From: JAKFWF01 sp963750535
GTDB lineage: Bacteria > Pseudomonadota > Alphaproteobacteria > Rhizobiales > Hyphomicrobiaceae
NCBI GenBank assembly: GCA_963750535.1
Contig: CAVVRF010000043.1
Span: 62,001-126,000, forward strand
DNA: 64,000 nt
Direction of reading: 5' to 3'
The notes beneath the pieces are model-generated. The model was given only the letters and a program-made list of their open reading frames with translations, did not search any database and was not told the DNA's origin. Positions 21,031-29,663 of the stretch are shown piece after piece (the stretch's first letter is position 1; each line of letters opens with the position of its first letter). Position numbers and translations under genes: made by a program.

Positions 21031-22350
21031 TCACTTCAGCATTTGTGGCACAAGCAGCCGCGGCAGAAACAGGCAGATTTCCGGCCAGATGATCAAGGCG
21101 AAAAGCACCAGCAGCATCGGGACCAGCATGATCATCGTATCCTTGAGCGCGAAGCGCAGCCGCACGCCAGCGACGGCACAGGCGATCATCAGGCACATGC
21201 CGTACGGCGGCGTCACCAGCCCGAAAGCCAGCGACACGATGGAGATGATGGCAAACTGCACCGGGTGCAAGTGAACCGACTGCGCCAGCGGCTCGAGCAC
21301 GGTGCCGACGATGATGATCGCTGGGATCGCGTCAAGGAAGCAGCCGACCACCAGGAAGCAGAAGGCGATGAAGAAGCCGGCCGCGACCGGTCCCATGCCC
21401 CAGGTCGAAACGTTGGCCAGCAGCTCCTGCGGGATCTTGTAGTAGGCGAGCAGCCAGCCGAAGGCGCTGGCGGTGCCGACGCAGAACAGCGCCACGCCCA
21501 CCAGGCGGCCGGTATCGAGTAGCGTCCGGTACAACTCCCTCGGGCCGATCTCCTTGTACACGAACGCCGACAGCACGATCGAGTACAGCACCGCGACGCA
21601 GGCGGACTCGGTCGCCGTGAACCAGCCGAGCAGGATGCCGCCGACGATGATGAACGGCGTCATCAGCGCCGGCAGGGATTTCCACACCGCACAGCGCATC
21701 TGCAGCCAGCTCATGCGCGGGTAGGTCGGATAGCCTCGGCGCACCGCGTAGACGTGCACGGTCACCATCTGGGCGCCGGCGATCAGCAGGCCCGGCACGA
21801 TGCCGGCAAGGTACATGGCGCCGATCGAGGTCGAGATCAGGCCGCCCCACACGATCATCAGGATCGACGGCGGAATGATCACCGCGAGCACCGCCGAAAC
21901 CGCGGTGATGGCGATGGAGAATGACAGGTCGTAGCCTTCGCGGGTCTGCGCATCGATGAAGATCTTCGACTGGCTGGCCGCGTCCGCCGTCGACGAGCCC
22001 GAGATGCCGGCGAAGAACACCGAAAGGACGACGTTGATCTGCGCCAGTGATCCCGGCCAATGGCCGACCAGCGACTTCGACAGCTCGACCAGCCTGTCGG
22101 TAATGCCGCCGATGCTCATCAGGTTGGCGGTGAGCAGGAAGAACGGCACCGCCAGCAGGATGAACGAGTTGTAGGCGTTGAACGTCTCCTGCGCGAGCAT
22201 CATCATCGACAAGTGCGGCTCGATCAGCAGGATCGGCAGGCAGGCGAGCCCGAGCGAGAAGGCGACCGGCACGCGCAGTACGAGAAGGGAAGCAAACACG
22301 CCGAACAGGATCATTGCCGCCTGGCCGGCCGACAGGATATTGCCGCTCAT
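21031..22350 (-). CDS. dctM: TRAP transporter large permease (DctM)
   Basis: Large membrane subunit of a TRAP transporter (439 residues, about 12 membrane segments). Recognisable features are LFGVFASLLVLRVPVAFSLG, SVFFAGISGSSTADAAS, AVIIPPSILMIVWG and LVTPPYGMCLMIACAVAG. Import is driven by an ion gradient together with the DctP binding protein. The ATG overlaps the dctQ stop codon (ATGA), so translation is coupled. The substrate is unknown. Confidence 0.94.
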   Translation of the reverse strand: MSGNILSAGQAAMILFGVFASLLVLRVPVAFSLGLACLPILLIEPHLSMMMLAQETFNAYNSFILLAVPFFLLTANLMSIGGITDRLVELSKSLVGHWPGSLAQINVVLSVFFAGISGSSTADAASQSKIFIDAQTREGYDLSFSIAITAVSAVLAVIIPPSILMIVWGGLISTSIGAMYLAGIVPGLLIAGAQMVTVHVYAVRRGYPTYPRMSWLQMRCAVWKSLPALMTPFIIVGGILLGWFTATESACVAVLYSIVLSAFVYKEIGPRELYRTLLDTGRLVGVALFCVGTASAFGWLLAYYKIPQELLANVSTWGMGPVAAGFFIAFCFLVVGCFLDAIPAIIIVGTVLEPLAQSVHLHPVQFAIISIVSLAFGLVTPPYGMCLMIACAVAGVRLRFALKDTMIMLVPMLLVLFALIIWPEICLFLPRLLVPQMLK

Positions 22351-22862
22351 CGCGCCTTGCCCCCGAGCAAGACGCGCGTCTCGTCGACGATCTGCTCGCC
22401 GGCGAATGCGACCCAGGTGAAGCCGGCGACCGGCCAGGCGATATGGATCAGCCAGAGCGGCAGCTCGGCCAGCTCGGACGTACGATTCCAGGCGAACCTG
22501 GTGAACTCGATGCCGGCCCACACGAACACCAGGGCCAGGGCCAGTATGCCGAGCCGGGCGATGATCCGCACCAGGGCCTCCACTCGCCGTGGCAGGTCGG
22601 GCCAGACATCGACCTCGAAGTGCGAGGCCTCGCGCACGCCGACCATGGCGCCGATCATGATCGCCCACACGAACAGGAAGCGCGCCATCTCCTCGGTCCA
22701 GATGTAGGACGGGATCAGCGAGGTGTAGCGCGAGATGATCTGCAGCGTGACGGGTATGATGATGATGCCGATGCAGATCGCCAGCAGGATCTCGAGAAGC
22801 TTGGCATAGGCTGCCGTCAGCCGACGCCAGAGACTTGGCCCGGCCGTTGTCATTCGTTGCAT
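22347..22862 (-). CDS. dctQ: TRAP transporter small permease (DctQ)
   Basis: Small four-helix membrane subunit (171 residues). Typical elements are ILLAICIGIIIIPVTLQIISRY, the amphipathic WTEEMARFLFVWAIMIGAM and REASHFEVDV. It lies between dctP and dctM, overlapping dctM by four bases. Starts at 22862 or 22853 are both possible. Confidence 0.92.
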   Translation of the reverse strand: MQRMTTAGPSLWRRLTAAYAKLLEILLAICIGIIIIPVTLQIISRYTSLIPSYIWTEEMARFLFVWAIMIGAMVGVREASHFEVDVWPDLPRRVEALVRIIARLGILALALVFVWAGIEFTRFAWNRTSELAELPLWLIHIAWPVAGFTWVAFAGEQIVDETRVLLGGKAR

Positions 22863-22932
22863 CGATCGACCTCGGGAGAGATGGATTGGCCGGGGCGCGT
22901 CCGCCATCGACGCCTGCTGCGCCCCGTCGACC

Positions 22933-23929
22933 TCACAGTGCGTTGATCTTCCGATAAATCTCCTCCGCCCCGATCTCCTTCGCATAGGCCTCCATCACCG
23001 GGTCCACCAGCTTCTTCATCTGGTCGCGGCCGGTAAAGGGGATGCGCTTCAGCTTGCCGGCCTTCTCCATTGCCGCGAGCTTCTGCTCGTCCTCGCTGCT
23101 CTCGATCTGGCGGCCATGAGCGCCGGCCTCCTTGCCGGCCTTGAGCACGGCGGCCTGTAGGTCGGCCGGCAGCGACTTGAAGGTCTTGCCGGAGAAGCAG
23201 ACCGGGCGGATGGTGATGGCGTGCTGCGTCATCGCGATGTTGGGCGCTACTTCGTAGAATTTCATCGAACTCGACGCCCGCCGCCTCGTTCTCGCCGGCG
23301 GCAATGACACCGTTCTGGATGGCGTTGTAGACCTCGTTGTAGGCGATTACGGTCGGCGCCATGCCGGCGGCGGCGAACGTCTTCGACCAGATCGGCGCGC
23401 CCTGCACCCGCACCTTCAAGCCCTTGATGTCGCCGAGCGAGCCCATCGGTTTGTTGATGAAGATGTTGCGGATGCCGCCGCCGGCATAGCCGATAAGCAT
23501 TACGTCGGCCTTCTGCGCGATCTCATCGGCAACCGGCTTCAGGATGTCGGCGTCGAGCACTTTGTTCCAATGCGCCAGGTCACGGAACAGGAACGGTGCG
23601 TCGATGAATGGCGCGGCCTTCGAGAAGGTCGACATGTGGGCCGGCGACACGATGGCGTAGTCGACCGCCTTGCCCTGCGCCATGTACTCGAAATACTGCT
23701 TCTCGAGACCGAGGGCGGAATTCTTGTGCAGCGTGAAATTGACCGGCTTGCCGTAGTATTTCTTGGTCAGCTCCTCGAACTTGACGAGCGCCTTGGTGAA
23801 CGCATGGTCGTCGTTGAACTGGACGGCGCCGTTAAGCGTGAGCGGTGCCTGGGCGCGAAGGACCGATGGCGCGACAATGGCTGATGCGGTCGTTACGCCT
23901 ATGCCCTTCAGAAACGTTCTGCGCTTCAT
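22933..23929 (-). pseudogene. dctP: TRAP transporter solute-binding protein (DctP), one frameshift
   Basis: Periplasmic binding component of the TRAP system encoded just downstream. It begins at 23929 with a twin-arginine leader (MKRRTFLKGIGVTTASA) behind GGAGACAAG. The protein reads normally to NEAAGVE near 23265. It then continues one frame over as MKFYEVAPNIAMTQHAITIRP to EEIYRKINAL, ending at 22933. Removing one T in the GAGTTCGATG stretch restores a single protein of about 331 residues. With intact dctQM beside it, a sequencing error or very recent mutation is most likely. Confidence 0.85.
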
Positions 23930-24225
23930 TCTTGTCTCCTCCGCGGATTTTCAAACGGCCCATCTGAGGTGGGCTCGAAGCGCAACATGACAGACCTCGG
24001 CGCCGGGGGCCAGAGCCCAGTGCCGATCATTCGGCGGCCGTGCAGCTTGCGTCGAGGCAGCAGCCGGCCCCGCTCGTCGATCGGCAGCAGTACCGCGATG
24101 CGATTTCGCGGCAAGGCGCGAGGACACCGGCGGGCTGATCCATCTCGACCGCTGCTTCCACCGGCTGGCCTGATGCGCTACCAGGCCTTGTCCGCAACGA
24201 CCGACACGAGACCCGGAGGACCCGC

Positions 24226-24741
24226 ATGAGCGACACGCAGAAGCTGCCGGCAATCGACCCGAAGACCTTCTGGCGCACGCTCGGCGAGCGCGCGACCGGC
24301 ATGACGGTCGTGACCGCCAGCGGCGCGGAGGGGCCGGCCGGGTTTCTTGGTCTCTCGGCCACTCACATCACCGCCGACCCGGCGACCCTGCTGGTCGCCA
24401 TCGACCGCAAGACGAGCGCGCTCGCCGCCGTGATCGCCAGCCGGCATTTCGCGGTCAACTACCTGCCGTCGACCGCCGGTCACATCGCCGACGCGTTCAG
24501 CGGCAGAAGCGGCGTCACGGGAGCGGCCCGCTTCATCGATGGCGAGTGGACCACGCTCAAGACCGGCGCGCCGGTCTTTGCCGAGGCACTCGGCGCGTTC
24601 GACTGCCGTTTGGAGGACGTCATGCAGCGCGGCGACATCTCGCTGGTGATCGGCACCGCGGTGTGTGCTCTTGCCCGCGGCGCCGGCGATCCGCTGCTGT
24701 TCTACCGTGGCAAGACCAGGAGCGACTTCGCCGCTGGCTGA
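24226..24741 (+). CDS. Flavin reductase family protein
   Basis: FMN-binding split-barrel protein of the flavin reductase group (171 residues). The N-terminus ERATGMTVVTASGAEGPAGF and FLGLSATHITADPATLLVAID match the flavin-binding part. Such proteins supply reduced flavin to two-component monooxygenases. An LLM-class flavin oxidoreductase lies 5 kb away, which makes a partnership possible but unproven. It could instead be a stand-alone flavin reductase. Confidence 0.85.
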   Translation: MSDTQKLPAIDPKTFWRTLGERATGMTVVTASGAEGPAGFLGLSATHITADPATLLVAIDRKTSALAAVIASRHFAVNYLPSTAGHIADAFSGRSGVTGAARFIDGEWTTLKTGAPVFAEALGAFDCRLEDVMQRGDISLVIGTAVCALARGAGDPLLFYRGKTRSDFAAG

Positions 24742-24833
24742 CGATGCGCTGCAGTTGCAGGAGTTCAGTGCAGGATCTGGGCGAGGAAGCTCTTCAGCCG
24801 CAGGTGATATAAATATGTTGACTGATTAAATCA

Positions 24834-24857
24834 GACCCGGCGTGATCCCGCCGGGTC
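24834..24857 (-). terminator. Hairpin terminator of the HdeD-like gene
   Basis: A perfect 9-bp stem (GACCCGGCG) with a 6-nt loop lies downstream of the minus-strand HdeD-like gene and is followed on that strand by TGATTTAATC. It also lies between that gene and the convergent flavin reductase gene. Confidence 0.6.
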
Positions 24858-24893
24858 GTCAGTGATCGCACGATCTGGCGGCTGTTGGCCGGC

Positions 24894-25485
24894 TCAGGCG
24901 GCCTTGACCGCTCCGCCGCGTCGCAGACCGAGGCCGAGCACGATCCAGCTCGTTCCGGCAACGACGAGATCGATGCCGAGGAACAGCCCGAGTATGAACA
25001 GGCTGGAGACCGGCCAGCGCGCCACGATCAGAGCGCCGAGCGCCAGCGTGACCACGCCCGACAGGACGACCCAGATCCAGGGCGTCTCGCGCTTCATGCT
25101 GAAGCCGAGAAAGACTTCTCAGGATACCGGAGGCGATCAGCGAGAAGCCGAGCAGCAGCGTCAGCACCGCGGCGGCGAGCAGGGGGTTCTGGAAGGTGAC
25201 GAAGCCGGCGACGATGTACAGGGCGCCAAGCAGCACCCACAGCAGGAACTTGCCCCAGCCCTGGACCTGGAATGCGTTGATGACCTCGGCCACGCCGGCG
25301 ATGATCATCATCACGCCGACCAGCCAGACGCTGGCAACCGTCGCCGTGGTGACGCTGCCCAGTGCGAACAATCCGGCGCACAGGTAGACGACGCCGAGCG
25401 CGACGATCCAGCCCCATTTGGCGCGCAAGGGCGCCAGTTCATTCTCGGCTCCGACGGTCCTCATGGCGCCTGGTGTATCGGTCAT
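24894..25485 (-). pseudogene. HdeD family (DUF308) membrane protein, one frameshift
   Basis: Small multi-helix inner-membrane protein of the acid-resistance HdeD type. From the ATG at 25485 it reads WGWIVALGVVYLCAGLFALG through LLAAAVLTLLLGFSLIASGIL. It then shifts frame near 25113 and continues as MKRETPWIWVVLSGVVTLAL to LGLRRGGAVKAA. Removing one A (AGAAGTC to AGAGTC) gives GILRVFLGFSMKRE and a protein of about 196 residues, the usual size. Function in stress tolerance is known for E. coli HdeD only. Confidence 0.8.
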
Positions 25486-25938
25486 GGCCGTGCCTCCGTT
25501 TCGGATGGATTTGCAGTTCTGGCCTGCGCGACTGAGCCCGGGCGGCGGTCCTGAGCCTGCCCGTCCTCGCCAATTCGACCTGTCGAGCGCTCGCGCGCCT
25601 CGCCAGAATGTCATTGTTCATAATAGACCAGGGCAACGAAAACATGAAGTACGATGGCGGAACGAGAAGATGCTGGTGCAACTGGCGGTCGCGTGTCCGA
25701 AGCAAGGTGCGGACAGGCGTCGCCGCTAGTGTGGCGATTTCGAAGTCCGCTTCATCCTTGCGGCATACTCCAGTGCGGACTTCGAAATCATAAGCCACAC
25801 TAGAAGCTTGGATTTGCTAGTGTCCTTATCGATCGCGAAGTTCGTCCGATAGCCATGCGAATGAAGCGAACTTCGCGATCGGGATACGAGTTGCTCCGCG
25901 GCTTGCTAAACGACCTGTCTTCCGTGACGTAACCGGTC
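25486..25938. other. Intergenic region with a copy of the 165-bp twin-hairpin element
   Basis: Noncoding apart from the repeat at 25726-25890. I see no gene in the remainder; it should contain the HdeD promoter on the minus strand. Confidence 0.6.
25726..25890 (+). repeat. Twin-hairpin CTAG element, copy 1
   Basis: 165-bp element. Hairpin 1 has outer arm CTAGTGTGGC and inner arm GATTTCGAAGTCCGC with perfect complements, an unpaired ATAA on the right side and a 24-nt loop. After a 13-nt spacer, hairpin 2 has outer arm CTAGTGTCC, unpaired TTAT on the left and inner arm CGATCGCGAAGTTCG. The right outer arm is degraded here (GGATACGAG instead of GGACACTAG). Confidence 0.92.
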
Positions 25939-26490
25939 TCAGTTGCCGGGTCCGCGAGAGAACGCGTTCTGCGCCCAGCAGTCGTCGCCCGAGTAGGACG
26001 GATCGTCCTGGTCCGTGTAGCAGGGCGAGTCGGCCCCATCGATGAAAAGCGTGCTCTCGCCGCCCTGTGCCGGCACAGTACCGCGCAGGGTGCGTGCGTC
26101 GTAGAGGACATTCTTGCCGTCGATGCGCGGATTGCTCAGCACCACGACCGCCTGTGTCGGGCGCCCGCCCGAGTTGAATACCGACAGAGCGGCGTTGGGC
26201 GGATCACTCTTGAAACTATTCTTGCCTTCGCCCCACAACTTGACGAAATGTGCGTTCTTGACGTGTCCCACGATCCGCTTCGGGCGATCCGTGAAGAAGG
26301 CCGTTGCCGGTGAGGCATCCTTCAAAGTCAGGACGCCATCCTTGTATGTGACGCCACTGGCGGCCTGGACGAACAGGACCTCGACTGCCTTTCCCTGGGC
26401 GAACGCCGGTGGAGCCGCGAGGCTGAATAACCCCAGCAGAGCAACCACGGCACCGAATTGGATTGATCGGGCTATGAGCTTTTGAACCAT
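25939..26490 (-). CDS. Exported protein of unknown function
   Basis: I do not recognise the family. It has 183 residues starting at 26490 behind a near-perfect Shine-Dalgarno sequence (AGGAGGAAGAA). A signal peptide (FGAVVALLGLFSLAAPPAFA) is followed by a soluble domain with repeated beta-rich segments (VEVLFVQAASGVTYKDGVL, RIVGHVKNAHFVKLW). A C-terminal acidic part has two Cys (SPCYTDQDDPSYSGDDCW) that may bind metal or form a disulfide. It lies downstream of the sulfatase on the same strand, separated by 433 bp, so linkage is weak. Confidence 0.7.
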   Translation of the reverse strand: MVQKLIARSIQFGAVVALLGLFSLAAPPAFAQGKAVEVLFVQAASGVTYKDGVLTLKDASPATAFFTDRPKRIVGHVKNAHFVKLWGEGKNSFKSDPPNAALSVFNSGGRPTQAVVVLSNPRIDGKNVLYDARTLRGTVPAQGGESTLFIDGADSPCYTDQDDPSYSGDDCWAQNAFSRGPGN

Positions 26491-26923
26491 TTCTTCCTCC
26501 TGTTGAATAGTTTGTAATGCATGGCCTGCAAGTGTTCGGGTCTCACCGTCCACGATATGCGTGATCCGCGTCGGTCGGCGACGAGGTCGTTAAGTCTTGC
26601 TGCCTTGTGCGGGCACTGTCTCATCGGCGGAGTCCGCAGCCGAACGACCGGGCAGGTCCCGTACACTGCGGCCGATTGGAAACCAGTGACGGGAAACGAT
26701 TGATAGCAATCTGAAATAATCAACTTGATGGACGTTCGGGCCGGCGCCGCCATCAACAACTACGCCGCCCCGCGCAATCGCGCAATATCTTGGCGGCGCC
26801 GATCTGCTCTCTTGCTTGCCGATCCGTGCGGTTGCTGACGAGGTCGTTGCTCCGGCTGCAGGTGCCGAGGTGCGGTCCGAATTGCCGAAGGCGAGCAGCG
26901 GCGGCAATGTCCCCGACTTCCGC
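26491..26923. other. Intergenic region, no gene seen
   Basis: No convincing gene. Two imperfect direct repeats, GATCCGCGTCGGTCGGCGAC near 26565 and GATCCGTGCGGTTGCTGAC near 26820, are each followed by GAGGTCGTT. Their meaning is unknown. The region must carry the promoter for the exported protein at 25939. Confidence 0.4.
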
Positions 26924-28396
26924 TTACCTCGCCGGCTTCATCGCCTTTTGATGCGGAAGTCCGCCATCGTCGATATCGAAATCGGGATCGAAAATGGTTT
27001 TCCCTTGAGCGCCGAGATAGTCGGGCTGTGCTTTCAGCCACTCGCTCATCTTCTGCTGCCTGGCATAGCCGAGCAGCCGGCTCTCCAGATCACGTACGAC
27101 CTCGGGATTGTCCGCTGCCACGTCGTTCTTTTCGCCCGGATCGGAGCTGAGGTCGAACAGCTCGGTCTTTCCCGGCAGCAGCGCGATTTTCACCAGCTTC
27201 CATTTGCCCTTGATGATGGCGCCGCGGAACGCCTCGACGTTGAGCAGGATGTCGTCGTGCGGCGAGGGCTTTCCGTCGGCCACCGTCGGCCAGATGTCCC
27301 TGCCGTCGAGCGGCTTGTCGGCGCTGGCCTTGGCGCCGGCCAGCGCCAGCGCGGTCGGCATGATGTCGACCATGTGCAGCGGTTCGTTGACGACGCGCGG
27401 CTTGAGCCTGGCCGGCCAATTGAAGATCGTCGGTACGCGAATGCCGCCGTCGTGCAGGCTGCCTTTGCCGCCGCGCAGATCGCCGTTGCTCGCGGGTAGC
27501 GACGCCTGCGTGACGCCGCCTTCTTCCCGCTCCTCCTTGGAGTGCGCGCCGCTCGCGACCACCGCGCTGCGCGGACCGCCGTTGTCGCTCGAGAAGATGA
27601 TCAGCGTGTTCTCGCGCAGCCCGCGCTTGTCCAATGCCGCGACGATCCTGCCGACCTGGTCGTCGAGGGATGTGATCATCGCCGCATAGGTGCGGCGCGT
27701 CGGGTCCTTGATGGTGGACGCGTAGCGCTCCGTGTCGGGCTTCGGCGCCTGATAGGGCGCATGGGGCGCGAGCGACGCGAAGTAGAGGAAGAACGGCTTG
27801 CTCTTGTCCTGCTTCTCGATCAGCCGCACCGCCTCGTCGCCGATCAACGAGGTGACGTATCCGTTCTCGACAATGAACTTGCCGTTGCGCTGCCAATCGA
27901 CCACACCGCCGCGCTTGTGGGTGAAATAGTCGACCTCGCCGACCGTGTTGCCGTAGAAGTGGTCGAAGCCCCGGTTCTGCGGCCAATACTTCGTGTCGGC
28001 GTGCCCCAGGTGCCACTTGCCGACCATGGCGGTATTGTAGCCTGCCTCCCTCAACGCCTGTGGCAATGTGCGCTCGTCGGTCGGCAGGCCGTAGCTGTGG
28101 TTCGGGAAGATGACGAGTGTCTGCAACCCGTAGCGCATCGGATACCTGCCGGTCATCAGCGCGGCGCGCGCCGGCGTGCACACCGGCATGCCGCGGAAGG
28201 ACTCGAGCTGCACCCCCGCCTTGGCGAGCGCGTCGATGTTCGGCGTCCGGATGTCGCTGCCGCGGTAACCGAGATCCGCATTGCCGAGGTCGTCGGCCAG
28301 GATGACGACGATGTTTGGCCGTCGCTCCTCGGCTATGGCAGGGCCAAATGTCAGCAGAAAGATGGTTATCGGAATGAGGATGCGCCTGAGTGGCAT
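26924..28396 (-). CDS. Exported sulfatase (type I, formylglycine-dependent)
   Basis: Sulfate ester hydrolase of the alkaline-phosphatase superfamily (490 residues). A signal peptide ends near AIAEE. The metal-binding aspartates are in VVILADDLG. Cys73 in CTPARAALMTGRY fits the CxPxR rule for conversion to formylglycine. GKWHLGH and SSDNGG are further family motifs. The substrate is unknown. It lies 15 bp downstream of the small exported protein on the same strand, within the Crp-linked module. No formylglycine-generating enzyme gene is in the window. Confidence 0.92.
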   Translation of the reverse strand: MPLRRILIPITIFLLTFGPAIAEERRPNIVVILADDLGNADLGYRGSDIRTPNIDALAKAGVQLESFRGMPVCTPARAALMTGRYPMRYGLQTLVIFPNHSYGLPTDERTLPQALREAGYNTAMVGKWHLGHADTKYWPQNRGFDHFYGNTVGEVDYFTHKRGGVVDWQRNGKFIVENGYVTSLIGDEAVRLIEKQDKSKPFFLYFASLAPHAPYQAPKPDTERYASTIKDPTRRTYAAMITSLDDQVGRIVAALDKRGLRENTLIIFSSDNGGPRSAVVASGAHSKEEREEGGVTQASLPASNGDLRGGKGSLHDGGIRVPTIFNWPARLKPRVVNEPLHMVDIMPTALALAGAKASADKPLDGRDIWPTVADGKPSPHDDILLNVEAFRGAIIKGKWKLVKIALLPGKTELFDLSSDPGEKNDVAADNPEVVRDLESRLLGYARQQKMSEWLKAQPDYLGAQGKTIFDPDFDIDDGGLPHQKAMKPAR

Positions 28397-28411
28397 GAGC
28401 CAAGGACCTTC

Positions 28412-28690
28412 TTACCGCAGTTCGACGATGACGCCCGTGATGGTTCCGTTGAACTTGAACGGCCGGCGTCCTTCGGCAGGTGGCTCGACGCGGCGCTGGT
28501 GCTTCGAATCCTGCAGCCTGGGCGCGGCGATGCTGGCGGACGGCGCGGCCGCGAACGGCAGCGCGGAACCGTCGTCCGCGGCCAGGACCGCGCCTGGCAG
28601 GACGATGCCGGCCAGCAGCAGTGGAATGATGCGCAACGCGGCAATGACAGGCATCAATCGCAGAAGGCTTCGCAAACGCATCCAACGCAT
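28412..28690 (-). CDS. Small exported protein of the Crp-sulfatase module, copy 1
   Basis: Unrecognised protein of 92 residues with an Arg-rich start and a signal peptide or membrane segment (ALRIIPLLLAGIVLPGAVLAA), then a short Ala/Ser-rich and basic mature part. It lies 15 bp upstream of the sulfatase, probably in the same transcript. Its twin at 48941 has the same N-terminal part but a different C-terminal stretch because of small indels. Both end in IVELR, which argues that both are translated. It may be a leader, chaperone or binding partner; nothing shows which. Confidence 0.6.
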   Translation of the reverse strand: MRWMRLRSLLRLMPVIAALRIIPLLLAGIVLPGAVLAADDGSALPFAAAPSASIAAPRLQDSKHQRRVEPPAEGRRPFKFNGTITGVIVELR

Positions 28691-28820
28691 GGCAACACCT
28701 TTGGCGGCGCGGTGGCCGCTCACCATCCATCGCGGCAGCCCTGGCGCATCGATCCAGTGCGACGCGAAGCTCCCGGCGAGCGACAAATGAAGCTAGGCTA
28801 GCATCGAACAATTCGGCCGG

Positions 28821-28838
28821 TTGTCGCCTGGGCGACAA
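28821..28838. promoter_or_regulatory. Palindromic operator candidate for the Crp/Fnr regulator, copy 1
   Basis: TTGTCGCC, two bases, GGCGACAA: a perfect 8-bp inverted repeat within a wider CCGG-flanked palindrome, in the intergenic space between the divergent Crp gene and the small exported protein. The spacing fits a Crp/Fnr dimer, and the second module keeps the same arms. Confidence 0.6.
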
Positions 28839-28908
28839 TTCCGGCCGCCGAAGCAAATATCCTCTCACGCGACGGAATAGACCTTCCATCAGCGAGGCTG
28901 AGCCGCTC

Positions 28909-29628
28909 ATGACACCGCCGAACGGCACGCGAGGCCAGGACCACTACGCGCAGCTGCGAAGGGGCGCCTGGTTCGGCGCTCTGCCGCCGTCCCTGGCCAG
29001 GGCACTGTTCGAATCCGGGCGAGCGGAGGAGTACGGCGCCGGCGAAACTATCTATGCGGAGGAATTGCCCGCGCAGGGCCTGTTCGCGCTGGTCGAAGGG
29101 GCGGTGCACTTCGAGAAGATGGACCGCTCCGGCCATCGTGTCCTGCTGCACGTCGGCGCGCCGGGCTTCTGGTTCGGCGAGATCGCGGCCGGCGGCGGGC
29201 TTCGCACCATGGTCGCGGCCCGCGCCTACACCCGTGTCCGGGTCTGGCGGGTGCCGATCCTGGTGGTGTCGCGCATCCTGAATTCGGAGCCGGAGCTGTT
29301 CAGTGCGCTCAGCACGCTGATGGCGGCGCGCTTCGCCGCGCTGATCGAGACCGTGTGCGCGATGCGCCGGCCCTCGGCGGTGGCGCAGATCGCCGGCCGG
29401 CTCGCGCTGATGGACGAGAACTGCAAGGAGGGCGACTGCGCGGTCAGGGTGTCGGTCCTGCAAATGACGCAAAACGACCTCGCCGACATGACCGGACATG
29501 CCCGCCAGACCGTGAACGCGGCGGTAAAGAGGCTGGAAGAGGAGGGCCTGATCAATGTCGGCCACCGCCAGATCGAGATCCTCGACCCGAAAGCCTTGAG
29601 CGCATATTTCATCGGCGACAAGGAATAG
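28909..29628 (+). CDS. Crp/Fnr family transcriptional regulator, copy 1
   Basis: Regulator of 239 residues. Residues 25-140 form a cyclic-nucleotide-binding-like sensor domain (YGAGETIYAEELPAQGLFALVEGAVHF in part, and GAPGFWFGEIA). The C-terminal winged HTH contains MTQNDLADMTGHARQTVNAAV. No FNR-type N-terminal Cys cluster is seen, so it probably does not hold an Fe-S cluster. It diverges from the small exported protein and sulfatase genes and probably controls them through the palindrome at 28821. A 98% identical copy lies at 48004. Confidence 0.92.
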   Translation: MTPPNGTRGQDHYAQLRRGAWFGALPPSLARALFESGRAEEYGAGETIYAEELPAQGLFALVEGAVHFEKMDRSGHRVLLHVGAPGFWFGEIAAGGGLRTMVAARAYTRVRVWRVPILVVSRILNSEPELFSALSTLMAARFAALIETVCAMRRPSAVAQIAGRLALMDENCKEGDCAVRVSVLQMTQNDLADMTGHARQTVNAAVKRLEEEGLINVGHRQIEILDPKALSAYFIGDKE

Positions 29629-29663
29629 GTCGCCGACAGCGTGGCGAACACGAAGATGGGGCT

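Larger units (their letters stand above)
28405..29642. repeat. Inverted duplication, copy 1 (small exported protein plus Crp module)
   Basis: This 1238-bp segment matches 47990-49208 in inverted orientation. It covers a small exported-protein gene, the intergenic operator region and a Crp/Fnr gene. The two encoded regulators differ at only 4 of 239 residues. Similarity stops abruptly at both edges (after AAGAAGGTC and after GACAGCGT), and the sulfatases outside are different. Confidence 0.93.

Noticed and set aside
27090..28928. 612-codon open frame on the minus strand across the sulfatase
   Set aside because: Overlaps the sulfatase in another frame; Arg/Ala/Gly-rich translation with no family features.
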